Below are positions 48,001 through 57,922 of a DNA stretch of 64,000 bases, in pieces. Made by a program: the position numbers and the translations under genes. The notes beneath the pieces are model-generated. The model was not told the DNA's origin. It saw only the letters and a program-made list of their open reading frames with translations, and searched no databases. Source of the stretch: Diphasiastrum complanatum (taxonomy: Eukaryota > Streptophyta > Lycopodiopsida > Lycopodiales > Lycopodiaceae); contig CM055111.1 in assembly GCA_029204225.1 (NCBI GenBank), positions 19,647,003-19,711,002 on the forward strand, given 5' to 3'. Each line of letters opens with the position of its first letter. Positions within the stretch are counted from its first letter, which is position 1.

Positions 48001-49017
48001 TGCAGTGTAGATGATGTTACCTTCTCCCTCATAAGACAATAAGGATGTAAAGTATTCCTTATGTCTTGTCATGTGAGATGAGGCTCCACTATCAATCCAC
48101 CAAGGATCATTATCATCTATGTTGGCTAACAAACTTGAAGTCATAACAAGTGATTCACATGTGTTATGTTCTTCCTCATCTATTGTAAGATTTCCTTGCC
48201 TCTCTCCTTGCTCTCTTTTCTTCTTATAACATTCATTTGCAAAATGACCTTTTATCCCACAATAAAAGCACTTGAACTTTGACTTATTGTTCTTAGTAGA
48301 AGAGGAAGAGGAAGAGTGATCATCATGATCAAAGTTACCACCTTTGGACCATTTCCCTTTGCCTTTACCTTTGCCCTTGAATTTGCCTTTTGTGAAGAAA
48401 GCCTCTTCACCTCCACCTTGCAAGGATGCACCATCAAGCTTTGATTGCAACCTATGTTCTTCAGCCAATAAGATTTCTTGCAAGTCAACCACACTTGGCA
48501 AGACTTTTTGAATGGCAAAACTTTTCACAAGGTTAGCATGTTCATTTAGCAAACCATTCAACATAACTTGGACTATTTCACCATCTTTTATGTTCTCATC
48601 AATGCATGCTAAATCATCACTTAGGGACTTAACTCTCAAGATAAATGCATGAGCACTTTCACCCTCTCTTTGCCTACTAGAAAATATTTGTCTCATTAGG
48701 GTCAATACCCTAGATGTGGACTTTGATTCAAAGAGCTTCTTTAAGGCATTCCATGCCTCACTTGCACTTTGACACTTTCCAACTTCCTTGAGAAGTTCAT
48801 TTGTAACATTCATTTTAATGATATGAAGAGCCCTTTTGGCCTTCTTATCAAACCTTTGTTGCTCTTGAAGTGTGAGAGGTCTCTCTTCAATTTCTGCAAC
48901 TATGTCCATGAGTTCATTCAACTCAAGTAAGGACTCCATCCTCACTTTCCAAGTAGAGTAGTTTGATGAACTCAACCTTTCACTAGACTCTAGCATGATC
49001 CCACCATTGGAAGCCAT
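45064..49017 (-). CDS. Intact Copia gag-pol polyprotein (1317 aa)
   Basis: One uninterrupted frame carries every Copia domain in order. Gag: LSSSNYSTWKVRMESL near residue 16, and an ILRVKSLSDDLACI block. A GKGKGKGK-rich basic stretch precedes the zinc knuckle CFYCGIKGHFANEC (~245-260). Protease has WWIDSGASSHM (~305). The pre-integrase motif is VWHKRLGHPN (~445). Integrase has HSD (~504), RSDNGGEYTS (~564) and ERKNRTL (~603), the D,D,E triad. Reverse transcriptase has GCKWIFKIK, YDETFAPVAKM and LLIYVDDIIL (~990). RNase H has DSDFAGDQMDRKST, SSTEAEY (~1195) and HARSKHIEIAHHFVRD, ending with ADIFTKPLG. The stop lies at the LTR edge, overlapping the LTR by a few bases. Start: the first ATG after the leader. 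Confidence 0.97.
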   Translation of the reverse strand: MASNGGIMLESSERLSSSNYSTWKVRMESLLELNELMDIVAEIEERPLTLQEQQRFDKKAKRALHIIKMNVTNELLKEVGKCQSASEAWNALKKLFESKSTSRVLTLMRQIFSSRQREGESAHAFILRVKSLSDDLACIDENIKDGEIVQVMLNGLLNEHANLVKSFAIQKVLPSVVDLQEILLAEEHRLQSKLDGASLQGGGEEAFFTKGKFKGKGKGKGKWSKGGNFDHDDHSSSSSSTKNNKSKFKCFYCGIKGHFANECYKKKREQGERQGNLTIDEEEHNTCESLVMTSSLLANIDDNDPWWIDSGASSHMTRHKEYFTSLLSYEGEGNIIYTANDGQCDIKGIGTIPISLSTNRKANLENVLYIPSITKNLLSVSQMIDKGLDVEFIGDACLISKCGSLIAQGRRHGKLFKLDACVISNHEGCMAREQLTNQEVWHKRLGHPNFKSLEVMAKKELVLGLPKSLVANNSVCEHCALSKSHRLAYSRSTSRSKEAFQLVHSDIHSSSTTSNGGAKMYATFIDDFSRYTWIYLLKSKDEVFAAFVKFKNEMENQFNTKIKCLRSDNGGEYTSNRFKDFCIAHGIKREMSSPRTPQQNGVAERKNRTLCECAKAMRLHANLAKSFWGEALACANYLCNRWTSASLDGKTPHEVLYGRRPSVKHCRIFGFTCFVNITLDDRTKEDPSSKKGVFVGYSEVSKAYKVYIPSTKKVVISRDVIFHEENVSNVVDVDVDVPTNHHDVQDVLDEDGDATPKQTSRKTQRQRAKPSRLTYDEKGKQVVDNSNFAFLTSFDEPTCVGEAIQKKEWIQAMDHEHQALIKSNTWRLVKLPKDKKAIGCKWIFKIKTNQDGSINKYKARLVAKGYAQEYGIDYDETFAPVAKMVTIRILISLATLYDWDMWQMDVTNAFLNGDLEEDIYMEQPEGYVSHDEPNHVCYLQKSLYGLKQAPRSWYAKLNSFLLSQNFVMSEYDHSLYFRLNENDITLLLIYVDDIILSGGNNLDIDEIKMALKREFEIQDLGKLHYILGIEIIRTSKSTFICQEKYVNSILKRFHMEDCKVVSTPMESNVKLTTRSNERSFKDITLYRKLIGSLIWLTITRPDLSFVVDKLSQFMQDPSEAHWKLGKRVLTYISGSRDFGILYGGTTPNLCGFSDSDFAGDQMDRKSTSAFAIYLGDGVVSWLSKKQSTISLSSTEAEYKALTTCTKEILWIKRMLLDLHLLEPEKTPIILCDNLSAQSLASNPVFHARSKHIEIAHHFVRDQVIAKEVELQHVSSKECVADIFTKPLGKDLYLMHRSNLGMCSKTMLKLASNVEEGV

Positions 49018-50177
49018 GATTCTAATGTTTCTTCAACTTTTAGGTTCTGTCCTAAAGCACTTAGCACTCACTTTTCTCTCAACAAATGATAGATAAAGAG
49101 ATCTATGAAGATTTAGGACCCTAAAACACTTCTATCTTGAACCTAGATGGTTTCCAAGCATAGAAAGGAAGATTGAAACACATGCAACACTTTGCACACA
49201 CTAAGAATGGATTACAAAATCAAACCAACCTGAACACACTCTTGCTTAAGCTCTCAAACTTTCCAGCAAGTGACCAAATCAAGTTATGGTGTGAAGAGTT
49301 ACTTGCATTCTTAGAAAATACCCAAAACTAGGATGCCAAGATTACCTAGTAATGAACAAACTTGATCAACATATGATCAACACACTAAGATATTGATTCA
49401 ACCTGTAAAACCACATGTAAACCACACTTCTAAAAGTTTATAAACTCCAGCAAGTGATAAATACAAGATTTAGAGGTGAATGAATGAGCACACTTAGTGA
49501 ATCACAAGACTAGCTTCACTATCTTGTCAAATCTTGGTGTTTAGATGTAGATCTAAGATCACTTCACATGAGAATGTCCCTCAACCTGTTAAGAACCTTA
49601 AAACACACTTGCATAATGGTTAACACCTTCCAGCAAATGCTCCAATCAAATTACATAAGGAGAGTTACTTACATGCTCAACAAAGTACACCAAAATTTAT
49701 GCCAAAATTGATGACAATCTTTACAATATGCTCTTCACAATGGAGCTTACAATATGTTCACCCAAAAAAGGGGATCTTTCATCCAAATGGGAGCTTTGCT
49801 CAGCCTTTAGGAGAATTACAACTCACTCAAAAGAGCATTTGTCATCCACTTAAGGAGAAGTTTCATCCACTTAAGGAGAGTGTTCATCCAAGAATGGAGA
49901 TTGTCAACAATAGGATTGAAAAGAACATTGTTAGTATTGAATATGCACAAGCCTCACAATCACAAATGATTAGGTGTTATGATCTGATCCAAAATAGTTT
50001 CTTTTCAGCCTCTGATTTTCAATAGACCTGAAATATGCTTTTGATCCACAAGTTCAACTCACAAAACAAAGGTTAGTAAGATTTGATCAACAAAGCAATG
50101 CAAAATCATGCTAGAACTTGATCAAACATCCAAATATCACCAAAAATGGAATACTTACTGTAAATAGAAGCCAACCA
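49018..50177 (-). other. Long untranslated leader of the young Copia, with a ~175-bp triplication
   Basis: 1.16 kb lies between primer site and gag ATG, long for a Copia leader. Three diverged units of about 173-183 bp begin at acctg.. near 49228, 49401 and 49584, each with a ccagcaa(g/a)tg block and an agagttactt or equivalent. A further small repeat (catccacttaaggaga) lies at 49850-49890. No conserved frame is seen on the element strand. Confidence 0.75.
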
Positions 50178-50189
50178 GCTCTGATACCA
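50178..50189 (-). other. Primer-binding site of the young Copia
   Basis: gctctgatacca, TGGTATCAGAGC on the element strand, abutting the LTR at 50190. Confidence 0.96.
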
Positions 50190-50844
50190 TGTGAAAAATA
50201 CAGATCCTAAGTGGATCTAAACTCCAAGATCATTGGCTTGAATGCTTGCACTCCAAACTACATAAGCTAGGAATTGGCAACACATTCTATGCTACCTAGA
50301 ATGCAAAGAACTTGATCAAAAAGCATTTATCACAAATGGAAACTTCCATAAACATCAAGTGCGGCCCAAAATAGCATTATACAGTCTATAATACATCAGC
50401 CTATCACTTTTGGAAAGCACCTAAGATCATACACAATAGCTTGAAGACAACACACACAACAATGCTCTCAATGGAGGAAGAAACAATGACAATGATCTAT
50501 TGATCTCAATGAAGCATACAAAAGGTTTCTCCAACCTGTTCTCCACGACTTCCCTACTATTTATGGATGAGGAAGATGACTCTCTCTCCTCTCTCTAGAA
50601 GGTACTTGACCCTAGATATTCCCTATATAGGAAAAATAGCTAAAAATGGCTTATATGACCAAAATACATCAAAATGGTCTCATTTTGAAGGGTATGAAGT
50701 TTGACACTTCATCATACTGAAAAAATACAGTAAATAAAAACATTGTGGCCTGGTTCACACGTGTGAAACTCCAGAACCAAAACTATTTACAATTTTAGCC
50801 AATTTAGGCCTCAAACTAGCTAGGAAATGTTGACAATTTTCACA
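50190..50844 (-). repeat. 5' LTR of the young Copia
   Basis: Same length (655 bp) and ends as 44414-45068; three transitions apart. Followed by the second cgaca duplication (50845-50849). Confidence 0.97.
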
Positions 50845-51392
50845 CGACATTTTGCCCATTTAACCCCATGGTTGTTCAATAGAAGAGAAGTCCCTATCAG
50901 ACTTCTTATCATTATCATGAAGGGGCACCTAACACGGCACCAAGGTACGACGCACCCAATCAAGCACAACGCATGGCCTTACCTGCTCCACCAGAGCCAG
51001 CCAATCAACAAGTGTCCCATGTAAACCTAACAATAGCAGAACAAGAATCGCAAATGTCACCTCAACCTGAGCAGCAGCAGTGGTATGGACCAGATGAACC
51101 ATTTATGGATCCTGCCATAATTGAATATGTTTTGACCTATGCAGCTCAAACTCAACGTCAAGGTGGAAGAAATTACGGCTGCTACGGGTGCGGAGAGGGA
51201 CACAAAATTGCAGAATGTCCCTACAAAGGACAATATACAACCTCTTGCCGGGATTGCGGTTATGGACATTGTTTCAAGAATTGTCCATTTAAACCTGGAA
51301 CCAGTGCACCACTTAACCTCATTGCCATACAACAATCAGTAGTTCCAGCATGGATGCCATCAAAAGGACGACACGATACGCTCCTGTGTTAG
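50845..51392 (+). pseudogene. Gypsy gag, 3' part, with two more zinc knuckles
   Basis: Continuing the frame broken at 44413, the sequence supplies the last Cys of knuckle two (..HDTTFCPF) and reaches a stop, then a proline/glutamine-rich stretch. The frame at 50973-51392 has knuckle three CYGCGEGHKIAEC and knuckle four SCRDCGYGHCFKNC. The gag thus carried four CCHC-type knuckles. The 51393-51915 region is a linker encoding acidic/proline-rich sequence in shifting frames (for example 51649-51891). Confidence 0.85.
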
Positions 51393-51915
51393 CTGTTATG
51401 CGAGCATAGAAGAGGAAGGAAGTGGCTCCCTCACCACCACCATCAGTCACTGACGACCAACCCTCAACTTCAGTGCCATATCCAAATGTGAGGGAAGAGA
51501 GAAGACAGTACCAGAAATAAGACATTGGGTACAAAACGCACAAGAGGAAGAAAAAGAGCAAGAACGAAGCAATCCCACAGAACCTCCAGTCGACGTCGAA
51601 CGGGATCCGCAAACGGGCTCACCACTGCACACTGACCAGAATGATCGGTTGCACCAACATGAACCACCTTTTCACATGGTGCAGTTTGAGGAACCACGCA
51701 CTGAAAGGATCACAATCTTGCTGTCAAGCCACGTTAGTTTACTCCTCGGAGAACTACTGCGGATTGCACCACAAACGAAAAGCCTTTTAGCTGAATGGGC
51801 CAAGGTGGATGAGGAGCCAGTAGCACCTGAGCCCATATATTGTGTGGGCTATGATGAAACAAGTAACGTCCTCTACATTGGAGCAGCATAGGAAAGTGAG
51901 GAACACAACATCACT

Positions 51916-52737
51916 TTGCCAATCAAACACAAGAGATACGAGGATGAGGCGGCAGTGGTAGATGGAGGATTAGGTGTCAATCTGATCTCCACTACTTTGT
52001 ACGAAAAATGGGAATTACAAGGATTGAAGCCAGCTAGATTCGCCATCAAGTTAGCAAATCAATCCTGTGTAAAACCAAAAGGTGTAGTTGCTGATATTCC
52101 CATAAGGATAGCAGACATGCAGTATGTGATTACTTTTGTGGTCATGGATATACTTGAATCTCCATCTGCATATCGTATTTTACTGGGAAGACCATGGTTG
52201 AGGGCTACGCAAGTAGTACACAACTGGAGTATAGGGAAACTCACCTTCGAGAACAGAGAACAGGCTGTAAAGGTAGATCCAACCACATGGGCGGTGAAAC
52301 CTATTGCACCCAGGGCTGATGACAGATCATCCACGACAGATCATACAATTGACCGCCCAAGGCCAGCCAAGGGAGGTCACTATCATTCAGAGACGGATGT
52401 CATGAGATGGATGGATGCATTAGCAACTATTGACTGCCAGGCATGTCAATATGAATCAGATCCAGAACCGAGTACATCTTCACCCAAATGTTACACTATG
52501 GACACACCAATCACATTTGGAGTGAATATGATAAACGTAGCATGGCTGTCAGTGGAGCCGATTGAGAACCCAATGGACGATGATCTAGTCCCTTGGCAAC
52601 ATGCTCTAACTTATAATAAGGAGATTGAGCTGACTGATGAACAAGTCTTACACCACATGGACCCAGATTGTTACGAACCAAGAAGGTACCAGCTCAACCA
52701 CCACAAAGGTCTGCTATGGCGGAAGTCTATCTATTAA
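51916..52737 (+). pseudogene. Gypsy retropepsin-like protease
   Basis: Open for 273 codons. AAVVDGGLGVNLISTTLYEK carries the active-site region as D-G-G rather than D-S/T-G, as in many Tat/Athila proteases. IAD..YVITFVVMD and RILLGRPWLRATQVVHNWS form the flap side and the conserved second half. It then runs into acidic linker sequence (PWQHALTYNKEIELTDEQV) and stops. Reverse transcriptase does not follow, and 52740-53060 is only low-complexity charged coding debris. Confidence 0.82.
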
Positions 52738-53060
52738 GAGCTTTACCAAGATCCTTCCAGACAACCCAAACACTGCCAGCAAAGGATCTAGCTATGACAC
52801 TCTAAAAGACAATGATCAAGATTCAAGAAGAAGTCGAAGATCGTGAGCATCTTGATCACAACGATGCTTCTAACCAATCTCTCTACAACAACAAGGAGAA
52901 GACGAAGAAGTAGTTCAAGCCTAAGAGGGAGTCAGATCGAAAGCATGATCGAGACCAGCAAGCAGAAGGAGCCAACATAGGTAAATGGAAAAATGAAGAG
53001 AAGCCGAAATAGCAAAATGAAATAGCGCATTGTAACATGGCACTGAGGCTTCAGGCTTGT

Positions 53061-53774
53061 ACCTATCATACGTACAAGCCCTTCCATGCTGATGCTGAAA
53101 CCGCGTATGCTTCACAGAACGGCTTGGAGCTGACGCATTTTAGTCTGAGAACATGAACATGTCTTGCTGGGAATGAAAGCAATGGTCAAATGTCTTGTCA
53201 CATCTGACCTCTTATGCTCTTGCATGATTCTTAACCTCCATGGCTCAGAACTAATTATAATCACCACTTTCAACTTTCGATTCTAATCAACGTGATTCTG
53301 TACTGCGCGATAAATAATCAATGGACTGACGGAGATCAGAAGTGAGATGGACGAGAGAGTTTACACACAAATGGCAGGCTTTTGATTCGGATGTGCCTAG
53401 GGGATAGTTGACAGCAAAGAAGCTTATACAGATCACAGATCAGTGGAAAGCGGATCTTAAAATGCAAATAGAACTTGCACACAATTTCCTGCTCTCCAAG
53501 ATATTTTAGCAACTTTTGTCCTCGTGCTTCTTAAGACTAAAACTAATCTCGGTAGAAAACTAAAACTGCTACTAATTCTATTTAACTTTTTATATTAAGG
53601 AGGCTTTGAGCCTTTGGCCCAAGTTTCCGCCCACGAGTGGGGCAGGGAAGCGAATGGAATCTGAGTAGCCAAGCCCAACACACGCACAGTAGACCACCGC
53701 ACCAAGCGTGGGCCTATTATTTATATCTACTTAGATTGAATTACGCATTTGGCGAACAAAATATTAAGCACTGA
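53061..53774. other. Intergenic; probable 3' UTR of the EamA gene at its right end
   Basis: No domain recognised in any frame. The sequence directly below 53775 is downstream of the transporter's stop. Confidence 0.45.
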
Positions 53775-56682
53775 TCATGCGCCAATATCACAGACATGCT
53801 CTTCAGTGCACAGAAAACATGGAGATCCAACATTTACAGCCGTATCATGAACTTCGGCGCATTGTGGAGGTTTAAAAATGGTGGTAAAGTCGGATAGACA
53901 ATCCGTGTTCTCTTGAAATATGACATCTACATCTTTGACAAGCCTCTCAGTTTGAGCAGTATAGAACGGAGATTTTAGTTGAGATATTAACATGTCTCCT
54001 GGAAGATGATCAGCACTGAGGAGCGTCGATGCCAGGACATTTTCCATTAAATAGCCTTCATCTGGCCTGGAAAATTTCTGTCGACGATTCAAATGGCTAC
54101 TCTGATCTCTGTTCTGTCTAGTAAGGCCCTGATCATTTTGGTATGGTCGAGAACTATTGGTACGCTGTTCAGAAGTCATTTTGTTAGTCCACATAGTTGC
54201 TAGCAGAATCATTGGCGCTCCCACAAGTTCAAGCTCGCTCGGAGATTTGTGTCGGAGAAGTGTAGAGAAAAATGCACCCCAGACCGGAATAGTCATGTAA
54301 ATCAAAGTGGCGACGGATGCGTTCACTCCACGCAGAGCTCGTATTTCCAACCAGCTGCAAATTCCACCACAGACGATGCCATTGTAGATTAATGGAAGCC
54401 ATGGTAAATGTTGAGCCAGTGTTGTAAAGTCTAAACCCCAATCACTAGAACTGGTGCACAGGTTGCATATCTCCCAGAAAAAGCTGAGGACAAATAATAC
54501 GGCCGACTGAATGGCATTTAAACGCTTTGCATCCAATGTTTTAGCGATTCCAAAGACTTCTGATCGAAATATTTGCAGAGCAGAAATTAATGAACTCGCG
54601 AAAACCCACGGGTTTCCACGTTGTGGAATAATGATGCCTTTCCACCCTGAACCTTCTTCTTCCAGCACACCCATACCTAACAGGGAAAATCAATGTTTGA
54701 TTAGTGACTTTAACCGCTCATCTGGGATAGGTTATCGACACCTCCAGAAAGACCATGCACTGAATGCCTTTTACCATGTAGTACATCTGAGAGCTTCTAC
54801 TAATTAACTGCCTGAATGACTAGATATTTGGTAGCTGATATTAGATAGATTACCAGATAGTGCTATAAAGGTAGAAAGCCACTTGACTCCAGTTACCGAC
54901 CGGCCAGCGCAAAGTTTCATCAAGGGAACAAGCATCACCTGCTATCCATGCATTGTTAGCTTGAAGGAGAGAAAGACATGTAAACAAAAGTTTTGTGTCT
55001 TCGAATTTTTATATTAAATGATGGAAAGACTTTTGTAAAAAGACAAAACCGCAAGATCATAACGATAGAGATAATCAAACAATAAACACTTCATTTTCAT
55101 CACTTTCATAATATTGCATTGCCATAAGTTTGTATCTCAAGATCCATGTTCATAACATTTCGCACTAGTATCTAGAATTACGTACGTACAATGCTACGAT
55201 ATGTCTTATGTTGTACATTGCAGTGTTTTTCAAGGCGGGGAAAAGATTCTTAATATTTTCAGGTGAATGTAATCATTGTCTTTTAGCATCATCTTTGTTG
55301 AAGCACTTACGCTGAGTGTATACAGCAACGGCGCATCGTTCAAACCATCCCCGTTTGCACCGAATGTTTGGATGATGCTATACAGGAATGACCATGAGCC
55401 TAGCTCCACTCCTGCTCTGATAAGTGTAGGGTCCAGATCCCTCAGGGCGCTAATCAAAGCTGGAAAATGAACCAACAGGGCCGATATAGATCGTAAAAGA
55501 GAACTGAAGCTTGGAGACATGCCAGGTGTGGCGTCATCAGCAATCTCTGTTGCAGCAATACCCGAACCGTATAGAGCAGCTAATAGGTTCAACAGCATCA
55601 GAGCGATGACTTGCTTACTCTTGGCCAGTTTCCTTATTCTTTTCAACCAGGCGAATTTATGGAAGCCGGAGTCTACTTCCAGAACGTTTCTTTGAGATGA
55701 CGCCTGCGACAACCAATATCAACTATAAAGCGTGAACAATTTTGGAAGAAAACATGAATATAATGTAGTGGAACAAACAGTTATGCTAAAAGTCGGATCA
55801 TCTGTTCACTAATTCAACACCTCGTAGACTTTCATTAACCTCGCATCAAATGGAAATATGCAGGTAAAAATTACTACATAACGTTCTAGGTAAAGACGGA
55901 ACAATATTAACCTTATATAAAAACTCAATCATCATGCGAGTAAAGACATAAAATATACATGTGAAGAAATAGTACATAACGTTTTAGCTAGAAGACGGAT
56001 CAAAGGCAGATCAATCAGACTTGGGCATTCGATTAAATTGGATTGAAATTTCAAATGCATTTGTACTTACTAGCTGTGGACGGATGGCGCCGATGTAATT
56101 TGAGGGATTTGCATTGTGAGGTGCTTGGTCCACTGCTGCGTATGGGCATTCGTTTTCGGGATCGTGAATTGTCTTGTTTACCAGACTTCTACTATCGTCC
56201 TCTTTCACACGGTATCTACTATCTTTCTTTTGTCTTGCCTTCAAGATGTGTTTTTCCTTGTCAAATCTAAGACATACACATCTACATTGCGGTCGTTTGC
56301 AGCAATCTATCGAACCCATATAACTCCATCTGCGATCTACATCGGCTGCGACATAGGTAAATTTCTTCGACAATCTTGCAAGGGAAATAGATCTGTGGCA
56401 AGAGTAGTTGAGTATAGGATATTGTGCTTGGTGGAGACGAGAAGCTACAACATATTTCCTGTTTGCCACACACGGCCTGTCATTGTACACAGAGTAACTA
56501 TCAATAACACGTGTAGAGCTAGAAGCTGATGTATAAGACGAAACGTTATTTATTCTTTTTCTTCGTACGAGACATTGTATAGCAAGATCTCGAACTGAAC
56601 ACTTAAGTCGAGGGCCAGATATTGAAGTGCGTCGAAAATAATGTTTTGGAGCAAAAGTCACGGCATTTAATTGCAGAAACAT
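53775..56682 (-). CDS. EamA/DMT-family transporter with organelle-type N-terminus, four exons
   Basis: Exons on the minus strand are 56682-56071, 55703-55311, 54938-54854 and 54676-53775, all GT..AG, phases 0, 0 and 1, giving 663 residues. Exon 1 (204 aa) is Arg/Ser-rich with few acidic residues at its start, like a plastid or mitochondrial targeting region, but long. About ten hydrophobic helices follow from residue ~234, including VIALMLLNLLAALYGSGIA, LSVMLVPLMKL across exons 2/3, WLSTFIALSGMGVL across 3/4, and PLIYNGIVCGGICSWLEIRA and VATLIYMTIPVWGAFFSTLL near the end. The pattern of two five-helix repeats is that of EamA drug/metabolite transporters of plant organelles; the substrate is unknown. 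The last ~130 residues form a hydrophilic tail with Cys-rich end, which is unusual. The start is the first ATG of the open frame. Confidence 0.85.
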
Positions 56683-57744
56683 TCCCTACTTCTTAAAAGC
56701 ACCCAAACTCGTTCGACGTGCAGCTTATATGACAGCAGAGCCAAATTGAGTGCTTCAAACTTTTCCCGCATAAAGAATTAATCTGCTTTACAACTCTACG
56801 AACAAGCCCTACGTGTTCTTCACTTATTATACAGTCAGTTGGATGTATTTTGGAGATCAACCTTTGATGAGCTAGTTGTTTTTTTTATCTGCCAGTGATA
56901 AAATGTCTGATATTTAGTCAATTATCAAGCGATGACTTGATCTGTTGAAACAAGAAGTCATGCAAAATATCTAAGCTTTGTATGTACTGTATGAAAGCAT
57001 TCACAATGTCCTGCGACGATCTACACTTATACAGGTTTGAAGATCGATCCAGCAATAACTATACATGTATGTCTGATCTTCTTATATTCTCGATCAAGCA
57101 AGAAGGCTTGTGTTGCACGTAGCTCAAAAGTCCAGAGTTCAGAGTCGGCTCTGACTATGTCTCACGAGTCTCCTCGTATGCGATTCCCGAATCCCATGGG
57201 ATCCGAAATATTCTTCCACAAAAAGGGCGAAAAAACTGATGGCAGGCATTGCTGCAGGGCCCAGTCGTGCAATTCTGAACAAGGGCGAGAATAGCCGGTG
57301 GAGATTCGAGAATAGGAATAGCGAATGACTGAATAGCAATAATAATAATATCTGACGTGACCTGTGCAAGCATACAACACCGTCCGTGAGGCAGCTGCGT
57401 GGCGTTGGTGCTTAGACAGTAGTCCTCTCACTTGGACTCATGAAAGGAAATTAGGAAACCGACTCCCTAAATATTTCTTATGTGAGAGGTCGGTCCGCGT
57501 CGGAGGCTGGAGCCCGAGGTCTTAGCGTCGTGGCCATCTTGAATTGAGCACGTTTGAACTTTGCAGCCAAAAAAGAGGAGTCCGAGAAGATTCGTATTGA
57601 TTTAGAGAGTCTATCAAAAAGAATTGGAAGAAGCCTCACACACAAAAACCCGTTGCTTCTAGGAGCTTCTACTACATGTGGCATCCAAGATTTTGAAATT
57701 GGAGTTATTTAAGCTTACTTTATCCTTTAGGTATTAAAAAAGGA
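56683..57744. other. Upstream region of the EamA gene; no further gene
   Basis: The promoter should lie here, but no element stands out. An AAT microsatellite lies at about 57337-57352. Overlapping short frames at 57037-57684 have no recognisable domain. Confidence 0.45.
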
Positions 57745-57922
57745 TCTGCCCATCATAGTGGGGTGTATTGGGTAGAGTTGTTGATTGCCACCAAAAAGGT
57801 GAAGTCTTGAATCCCGACCACTATGCTATGTAGTAACATCTAAGGAGGCTAGCTTTGTAAATGGCATTGCCAAGTTGTATATGTTGTAACTAGTTGCTTA
57901 ATATGTATGCAAAAAAAAAAAT
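57745..57922 (+). mobile_element. Possible tRNA-derived SINE
   Basis: tgggtagagttgttgattgcc (read as separate blocks tgggtagag and ttgttgattgcc) resembles a polymerase III A box. gaagtcttgaatcccgacc resembles a B box. The unit ends about 130 bp later in a run of A (57911-57920). No second copy or target duplication is visible, so this is tentative. Confidence 0.35.

Larger units (their letters stand above)
44414..50844 (-). mobile_element. Complete, young Ty1/Copia retrotransposon (6431 bp)
   Basis: Two 655-bp LTRs (44414-45068, 50190-50844), a 5-bp target duplication (cgaca), primer-binding site, polypurine tract and one open 1317-codon gag-pol frame. By eye the LTRs differ at three positions, all transitions (near 44610/50386, 44916/50692 and 45057/50833), so insertion is recent on an evolutionary scale. 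Every part needed for autonomous movement is visible. It sits inside an older Gypsy gag. Confidence 0.97.
41279..52740 (+). mobile_element. Tat/Athila-like Gypsy element (gag-protease only), interrupted by a Copia insertion
   Basis: Order on the plus strand: 5' LTR (41279-42099), primer-binding site (42101-42118), a long repeat-rich leader, gag (43214-44413 continued at 50845-51392) and protease (51916-52737). No reverse transcriptase, integrase or 3' LTR is seen afterwards, so the element is 3'-truncated or a non-autonomous gag-pro form. The Copia element 44414-50844 lies inside its gag. The Tat/Athila assignment rests on the primer site, the long leader and the VDGG protease. Confidence 0.8.
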
